DNA from: JADKAV01 sp963818505
GTDB lineage: Bacteria; Actinomycetota; Actinomycetes; S36-B12; UBA10799
Direction: 5' to 3'
DNA: 64,000 bases
Assembly: GCA_963818505.1 (NCBI GenBank)
Contig: CAWFSJ010000007.1
Span: 433,535 to 497,534, forward strand
Part shown: positions 59,321-64,000 of the stretch, piece by piece
Position numbering within the stretch: the stretch's first letter is position 1
How the letters are laid out: each line of letters starts with the position of its first letter
Notes under the pieces: generated by a model
What the model was told of the DNA's origin: nothing
The model's input: the letters and a program-made list of their open reading frames with translations, nothing else
Database searches by the model: none
Position numbers and translations under genes: made by a program

Positions 59321-61525
59321 GTGGAGGGTTCCAACATTGAATTCGCCGAGACCGTTTTGGACAACGGTCCTTTCGGCACCCGCACAGTCCGATTCGAGAC
59401 CGGGCGCCTTGCCCGCCAAGCCGCCGGTTCGGCCGTGGCCTACCTCGACGGCGACACCATGCTGCTGTCGGCCACGACCGCCGGCAAGCACCCCAAGGAG
59501 CAGTTCGACTTCTTCCCGCTGACCGTGGATGTCGAGGAGCGGATGTACGCCGCCGGTCGCATCCCCGGTTCGTTCTTCCGTCGTGAGGGCCGGCCCAGCG
59601 AGGACGCCATCCTCACCTGCCGTTTGATCGACCGGCCGCTGCGCCCGACCTTCGTGAAGGGTCTGCGCAATGAGGTGCAGGTCGTGATCACAGTGCAGTC
59701 GCTCAACCCCGACAACCCCTACGACGTGCTGGCGATCAACGCGGCGTCCATGTCCACCCAGCTGTCCGGTCTGCCCTTCAGCGGCCCGATCGGCGCAGTG
59801 CGCGTGGCCTTGATCGGCGAGCGTTGGGTCGCTTTCCCGAGTCACTCGCAGCTCGAGGAGGCCGTGTTCGACATGGTCGTCGCGGGCCGTGTCGTGGGCG
59901 ACGACGTCGCCATCATGATGGTCGAGGCAGAGGCCACGCCGTCGGTTGTGGAACTGGTCCGTGGCGGCGCCCCGGCACCCACCGAGACCGTGGTAGCCGA
60001 AGGTCTGGACGCCTCCAAGCCGTTCATCCGGGCACTGTGCGAGGCGCAGTCCGACCTGGCTGCCCGCGCAGGCAAGGAGACCAAGGAGTTCCCGGTGTTC
60101 CTGGACTACCAGGACGACGCCTACGCCGCGGTTGAGTCCGCTGTGAGCGGCAAGGTCGCCGAGGCGCTCACCATCGCCGACAAGCAGGAGCGTGAGACCG
60201 CTCTTGACGCGATCAAGGAAGAGCTTTCCGAGCAGCTCGCAGAGCAGTTCGAAGGCCGCGAGAAGGAGATCAGCGCGGCACTGCGTGCGGTCACCAAGAA
60301 GCAGGTCCGCCAGCGGATCCTGCGCGACAAGGTCCGCATCGACGGCCGCGGGCTCAGCGACATCCGGGCCCTTTCCGCAGAGGTCGATGTGATCCCGCGG
60401 GCGCACGGGTCGGCGCTGTTCGAGCGCGGTGAGACCCAGATCCTGGGCGTCACCACGTTGAACATGCTGCGCATGGAACAGCAACTGGACACGCTGAACC
60501 CGATGACCCGCAAGCGCTACATGCACAACTACAACTTCCCGCCCTTCTCGACCGGTGAGACCGGCCGGGTGGGCAGCCCGAAGCGTCGCGAGATCGGCCA
60601 CGGTGCTCTCGCCGAGCGTGCGCTGGTTCCCGTACTGCCGAGCCGCGAGGACTTCCCCTACGCGATCCGGCAGGTCTCGGAGGCTCTGGGATCCAACGGC
60701 TCCACGTCGATGGGCTCTGTGTGCGCCTCGACCCTGTCGCTGCTGAACGCCGGTGTGCCGCTGAAGGCCCCGGTCGCAGGTATCGCCATGGGACTTGTCT
60801 CCGACGAGGTGGACGGGCAGATGCAGTACGTCGCGCTGACCGACATCCTCGGTGCTGAGGACGCCTTCGGCGACATGGACTTCAAGGTCGCCGGAACGTC
60901 CGAGTTCGTGACCGCCCTGCAGCTCGACACGAAGCTGGACGGCATCCCCGCCAGCGTTCTTGCCGGAGCGCTCGAGCAGGCGCACGACGCGCGGATGACG
61001 ATTCTGGACGTCATGGGTGAAGCCATCGACGGCCCCGACGAGATGAACCCACTTGCTCCGCGGGTCATCTCGATCACGGTTCCGGTCGACAAGATCGGTG
61101 CGGTCATCGGGCCGAAGGGCCAGATCATCAACCAGATCCAGGACGACACCGGCGCCGACATCACCATCGAGGACGATGGCACCATCTACATCGGTGCGTC
61201 CAACGGTGAGGCTGCCGAAGAGGCCCGCAACATGATCAACGCCATCGCGAACCCGCAGATGCCCGAGATCGGTGAGCGTTACCTCGGCACGGTCGTCAAG
61301 ACCACCAACTTCGGTGCCTTCGTGTCGCTGCTGCCCGGCAAGGACGGCCTGCTGCACATCACCGAGGTCAAGAAGTTGGTCGGTGGCAAGCGCATCGACA
61401 GCGTGGACGACGTCGTCAAGGTTGGCGACAAGATCCGCGTGGAGATCAAGGACATCGACGACCGCGGCAAGTTGAGCCTCATGCCGGTCATCGAGGAGTC
61501 CGACGAGGGTTCCGCCGAGCAGTGA
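59321..61525 (+). CDS. pnp: Polynucleotide phosphorylase
   Basis: 3'-5' phosphorolytic exoribonuclease (also synthesises guanosine pentaphosphate in actinomycetes). I choose GTG 59321 with AAGGAGG upstream over ATG 59261; 734 residues. Two RNase PH domains (first RIPGSFFRREGRPSEDAIL; second EIGHGALAERAL and QVSEALGSNGSTSMGSVC) surround a helical domain. KH (GAVIGPKGQIINQIQDDTG) and S1 (GTVVKTTNFGAFVSLLPGKDG) domains end the protein. It overlaps the M16 gene by GTGA. Confidence 0.95.
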   Translation: MEGSNIEFAETVLDNGPFGTRTVRFETGRLARQAAGSAVAYLDGDTMLLSATTAGKHPKEQFDFFPLTVDVEERMYAAGRIPGSFFRREGRPSEDAILTCRLIDRPLRPTFVKGLRNEVQVVITVQSLNPDNPYDVLAINAASMSTQLSGLPFSGPIGAVRVALIGERWVAFPSHSQLEEAVFDMVVAGRVVGDDVAIMMVEAEATPSVVELVRGGAPAPTETVVAEGLDASKPFIRALCEAQSDLAARAGKETKEFPVFLDYQDDAYAAVESAVSGKVAEALTIADKQERETALDAIKEELSEQLAEQFEGREKEISAALRAVTKKQVRQRILRDKVRIDGRGLSDIRALSAEVDVIPRAHGSALFERGETQILGVTTLNMLRMEQQLDTLNPMTRKRYMHNYNFPPFSTGETGRVGSPKRREIGHGALAERALVPVLPSREDFPYAIRQVSEALGSNGSTSMGSVCASTLSLLNAGVPLKAPVAGIAMGLVSDEVDGQMQYVALTDILGAEDAFGDMDFKVAGTSEFVTALQLDTKLDGIPASVLAGALEQAHDARMTILDVMGEAIDGPDEMNPLAPRVISITVPVDKIGAVIGPKGQIINQIQDDTGADITIEDDGTIYIGASNGEAAEEARNMINAIANPQMPEIGERYLGTVVKTTNFGAFVSLLPGKDGLLHITEVKKLVGGKRIDSVDDVVKVGDKIRVEIKDIDDRGKLSLMPVIEESDEGSAEQ

Positions 61526-62802
61526 GCCCACGCTCTGAGGTAGTGCTTCGCGACCCCGGGGGGATCAGTGTCCACCGCACTGACATCCCCTCGGGGCCGC
61601 GGGTTTTCACCGAGTCGATCCCGGCCGTTCGGTCGGTCTCGATCGGCGTCTGGGTGCCCATCGGCTCCCGCCACGAGACGCCGTCCACGTCCGGTGCCAC
61701 GCACTTCTTGGAGCACCTGCTGTTCAAGGGGACACAACGCAGGTCGTCGCTGGACATTGCCGCGTCAATCGAGGGTGTCGGCGGTGAGATCAACGCCTTC
61801 ACGACCAAGGAGTACACCTGCTACCACGTGCGGCTGCTCGACGAGCACCTCGAGGTCGCCATTGACGTCCTCGCCGACATGTTGGCTAACTCGCTACTGC
61901 GACCCTCCGATGTGGAGGCCGAGCGCGAGGTGGTCCTTGAAGAGATCGCCATGTCCGAGGACGATCCGATGGACGTGGCGCGAAACGAACTTGAGTCGCT
62001 GATCTTCCACGGTCATCCCCTGGCCACGGCGGTTGCCGGTACTGCGACCAGCGTCAGCGGCATGCGCGGTGCCGCGATCAAGCGTCATTACCACCGCTAC
62101 TACGCACCCGACAACTACGTCGTGACGGCGGTGGGAAGCGCCAATCACCGGCGAGTGGTGTCCCTGGTGCAGAAGGCCTTCGGCACCGCAGAGTCCCCGG
62201 TCAAGGCGCCCAAGGTGGTTGCCGGTCCTCGGGTGCCCAAACCCGCACGCTCAGCGCTCGCGAGGTCTTTCGAACAGGTCAACTACGTGCACGGGTATCC
62301 CGGGATCCCTCGGGGAGACGACCGGCGTTACGCCATGGCCGTGCTGCACACCATTCTGGGTGGGGGCATGTCCAGCCGGCTCTTCCAAGAGGTGCGGGAA
62401 CGACGCAGTCTGGCCTACTCGGTGGCGGCCTTCCGTTCCAGCTACAGCGACGCCGGGATCTTCGGGGTCCACGCCGGATGTGCCCCGGAGAAGCTCGACC
62501 AGACCCGCGAGGTGGTCGAGGCGGTGCTGCACGAAGTGGCGACTGCTGGCATCGCCGACGACGAGGTGCAGTCGGCCAAGAACCAGGTCAAGGGTCAGAT
62601 GGTGCTGGACCTCGAGGATCCGGGTATGCGTCTTATGCGACTTGGGACCCGGGCGCTGTTCGACGAGAAGATCATTGGTCTGAACGAGGGCTTGGCGAAG
62701 GTCGCGGCGGTGCAGACCCGCGACGTGTGTGACCTGGCCCAGGCAGTGCTGAGCGCGCCCGCTATCGATGTTGCGGTGGGCCCGGTGGGGGTGAGCTTGT
62801 GA
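61522..62802 (+). CDS. M16 family zinc peptidase
   Basis: 426 residues from GTG 61522. The inverted zinc motif HFLEH is at 61-65, with the distal Glu in EREVVLEEIAMSEDDP. A second inactive M16 half follows (GGGMSSRLFQEVRERRSLAYSV). This is the PepR/YmxG-type processing peptidase that follows pnp in actinobacteria and Bacillus. Substrate unknown. Overlaps pnp and dapB by 4 bases each, so probably in the same transcript. Confidence 0.92.
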   Translation: MSPRSEVVLRDPGGISVHRTDIPSGPRVFTESIPAVRSVSIGVWVPIGSRHETPSTSGATHFLEHLLFKGTQRRSSLDIAASIEGVGGEINAFTTKEYTCYHVRLLDEHLEVAIDVLADMLANSLLRPSDVEAEREVVLEEIAMSEDDPMDVARNELESLIFHGHPLATAVAGTATSVSGMRGAAIKRHYHRYYAPDNYVVTAVGSANHRRVVSLVQKAFGTAESPVKAPKVVAGPRVPKPARSALARSFEQVNYVHGYPGIPRGDDRRYAMAVLHTILGGGMSSRLFQEVRERRSLAYSVAAFRSSYSDAGIFGVHAGCAPEKLDQTREVVEAVLHEVATAGIADDEVQSAKNQVKGQMVLDLEDPGMRLMRLGTRALFDEKIIGLNEGLAKVAAVQTRDVCDLAQAVLSAPAIDVAVGPVGVSL

Positions 62803-63530
62803 TTCGAGTGGGAGTCGTGGGAGCCGCGGGTCGCATGGGTGCGACAGTGTGCGACGCGGTTGAGGCTGCGCCGGACATGGATGTGCTCGCGCGGGTCGAC
62901 CTCGGGGACCCGTTGGAGCTGCTCGACGACTGCGATGTCGTGGTCGATTTCACCGCGCCCGATGTCGTGATGCGGACCGTGGAACACTGCGCCCGGGCCG
63001 GGGTGCACGTGGTGGTGGGAACCAGTGGGTTCGACAATGAGCGGCTCGGGCAGGTACAGGCGTTGCTGGCCGCGCATCCTCAGGTCGGTGTGCTGGTCGC
63101 GCCCAACTTCAGCATCGGGGCGGTTCTCATGATGAGATTCGCCGCGCAGGCGGCGCCATTCTTCGAGTCGGTCGAAGTCATCGAACTGCATCACCCCAAC
63201 AAGGTGGACGCGCCTTCTGGAACCGCAGTGCGCACCGCGGAGCTGATCGCCCAGGCTCGCGAGGGGCGGCCCTCGCCAGACGCCACGCAGAAGTCCCTGG
63301 ACGGGGCTCGGGGCGCGCAGGTCGACGCCGTGACCATTCACTCGGTCAGGTTGCGGGGCCTGATCGCCCACCAAGAGGTTCTTCTCGGCGCCGAGGGTGA
63401 GACGCTGACGATTCGGCACGACAGCCTGGACCGCAGTTCCTTCATGCCCGGCGTCCTATTGGGCATCCGCAAGGTGGGTCAAACCCCTGGGTTGACCGTC
63501 GGACTGGATGAGTTCCTGGGCCTGGCGTGA
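62799..63530 (+). CDS. dapB: 4-hydroxy-tetrahydrodipicolinate reductase
   Basis: Lysine/diaminopimelate pathway enzyme, 243 residues from GTG 62799. The dinucleotide-binding motif is VGVVGAAGRMGATV; DFTAPDVVMRTVEHC and VVGTSGFDNERL follow. The substrate and catalytic motif is ELHHPNKVDAPSGTA. Short form typical of actinobacteria. DAP supplies the peptidoglycan that sortase substrates attach to. Confidence 0.95.
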   Translation: MIRVGVVGAAGRMGATVCDAVEAAPDMDVLARVDLGDPLELLDDCDVVVDFTAPDVVMRTVEHCARAGVHVVVGTSGFDNERLGQVQALLAAHPQVGVLVAPNFSIGAVLMMRFAAQAAPFFESVEVIELHHPNKVDAPSGTAVRTAELIAQAREGRPSPDATQKSLDGARGAQVDAVTIHSVRLRGLIAHQEVLLGAEGETLTIRHDSLDRSSFMPGVLLGIRKVGQTPGLTVGLDEFLGLA

Positions 63531-63907
63531 TCGCTCGCCGTATCGCCCTGGTGATGGCTTCGGCTTTCGCCGTATATGCGGCTCTTGTGGCCTGGCGCGG
63601 CTGGGATTTCATCGCGTCCGGTGAACCGGCGGCGGTGGGCTTGGGCCTGGCCGTGCTGATCCTGCCGCTGCTGGCGGGCTGGATAGTGTGGCGCGAGGTG
63701 CGTTTCGGGTTCCGCATGCAGGAGTTGGGATCGAAGATCACCGAACCCGACGAGCGACCGCTTGAGGACCGGGTCGCTGCTGCGCAGGCCGATCCGCAGG
63801 ACTGGCGGGCCTGGTACTGGGCGGGGGTCGGGCTGTACGAAGCGGGGGAGAAGAAGCAGGCGCGTGCCGCCTTCGACCACGCGTGGGACGTGCGGGACCT
63901 CCCCTGA
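63527..63907 (+). CDS. Small membrane protein downstream of dapB
   Basis: 126 residues from GTG 63527, overlapping dapB. Two hydrophobic helices (about 6-24 and 38-57) are followed by a cytoplasmic TPR-like helix pair (DWRAWYWAGVGLYEAGEKKQARAAFDHAW). It corresponds in position to the conserved unknown membrane protein after dapB in Mycobacterium (Rv2772c). Function unknown. Confidence 0.75.
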   Translation: MIARRIALVMASAFAVYAALVAWRGWDFIASGEPAAVGLGLAVLILPLLAGWIVWREVRFGFRMQELGSKITEPDERPLEDRVAAAQADPQDWRAWYWAGVGLYEAGEKKQARAAFDHAWDVRDLP

Positions 63908-63963
63908 GCTCACCCTCGGGCGTCGGCGCAAACCGGACAGGGGCTCTCTCGTAGGCTGAAGGG

Positions 63964-64000
63964 GTGGCGAACCAGACTCTCACCGGCTGGGGACGTTCCA
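63964..64000 (+). CDS. Start of a FAD-binding oxidoreductase (DprE1-like?), cut by window end
   Basis: GTG 63964 opens a frame reading VANQTLTGWGRS to the window end. The TGWGR start is characteristic of actinobacterial FAD-linked oxidoreductases related to DprE1 (decaprenylphosphoryl-ribose oxidase, cell-wall arabinan synthesis). Only 12 codons are visible, so the call is tentative. A -10-like TAGGCT lies at 63953-63958, 5 bases before the start. Confidence 0.4.
   Translation, partial: MANQTLTGWGRS

Noticed and set aside
59120..61531. 803-codon open frame antisense to pnp
   Set aside because: Exact shadow of pnp with no homology-like motifs.

Overview
This window is a stretch of chromosome from a high-GC Gram-positive bacterium of the phylum Actinomycetota. 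G+C is roughly two thirds by eye, GTG starts are frequent and ATGA or 1-nt overlaps are common. The evidence is gene order: yceD-rpmF-rnc-mutM-smc-ftsY-amtB-glnB-glnD-ffh-rpsP-rimM-trmD-rplS-lepB-rnhB-(DUF2469)-dprA-xerC-whiG-rpsB-tsf-pyrH ... frr-cdsA-rlmN-dxr-rip1-ispG-GNAT ... proS ... rimP-nusA-ylxR-infB-rbfA-nrnA-truB ... ribF-rpsO-pnp-M16-dapB. As I recall them, the same series occurs in Mycobacterium and Streptomyces. I cannot name the genus. A WhiG/FliA-type sigma factor and a class E sortase also fit actinomycetes. There are no phage genes, transposases, tRNAs or rRNAs.

Layout. 1-6.5 kb: end of a DivIVA/SepIVA-like gene, then ribosome and RNA maintenance, DNA repair and smc. 6.6-13.6 kb: SRP receptor, the nitrogen-sensing operon amtB-glnB-glnD behind a convincing GlnR-type operator, and ffh. 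13.7-25.9 kb: ribosomal proteins, tRNA/rRNA processing, signal peptidase, DNA uptake and recombination, whiG, rpsB-tsf-pyrH. 23.7-29.2 kb: an inserted block separates pyrH from frr. It holds feoA-feoB-feoC-like behind a perfect palindrome that resembles a DtxR/IdeR iron box, then three minus-strand genes (DUF2804, acyl-CoA thioesterase, cation exporter). 29.3-36.2 kb: ribosome recycling, phospholipid and isoprenoid synthesis and the site-2 protease; rlmN here carries a one-base insertion. 36.3-46.5 kb: accessory region with an orphan AbiEi/DUF559-like gene, a GGCCCGGTGG tract, a secreted YihQ-like GH31 enzyme, proS, a membrane/DUF4185 fusion and lipoproteins. 46.5-54.2 kb: the rimP-nusA-ylxR-infB-ylxP-rbfA-nrnA-truB translation operon. 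54.2-57.9 kb: accessory surface cluster (GH26-like glycosidase, a 51-residue LAATG peptide, a processive glycosyltransferase, a small membrane protein and a class E sortase). 57.9-64 kb: ribF, rpsO, pnp, M16 protease, dapB and the start of a probable DprE1-like oxidoreductase.

Two things stand out. First, a 68-bp nested inverted repeat occurs seven times, always a few bases to a few tens of bases past the 3' ends of genes: two copies at 37.4-37.6 kb, one at 42.1 kb, one at 44.4 kb and a three-copy tandem array at 52.0-52.3 kb. Second, the 54.2-57.9 kb cluster looks like a compact cell-surface system. It couples a membrane glycosyltransferase to a sortase whose expected LAxTG signal is carried by a peptide with only 20 residues before the predicted cut. 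Both deserve follow-up. All functional statements are inferred from motifs and gene order read by eye; no database search was run.
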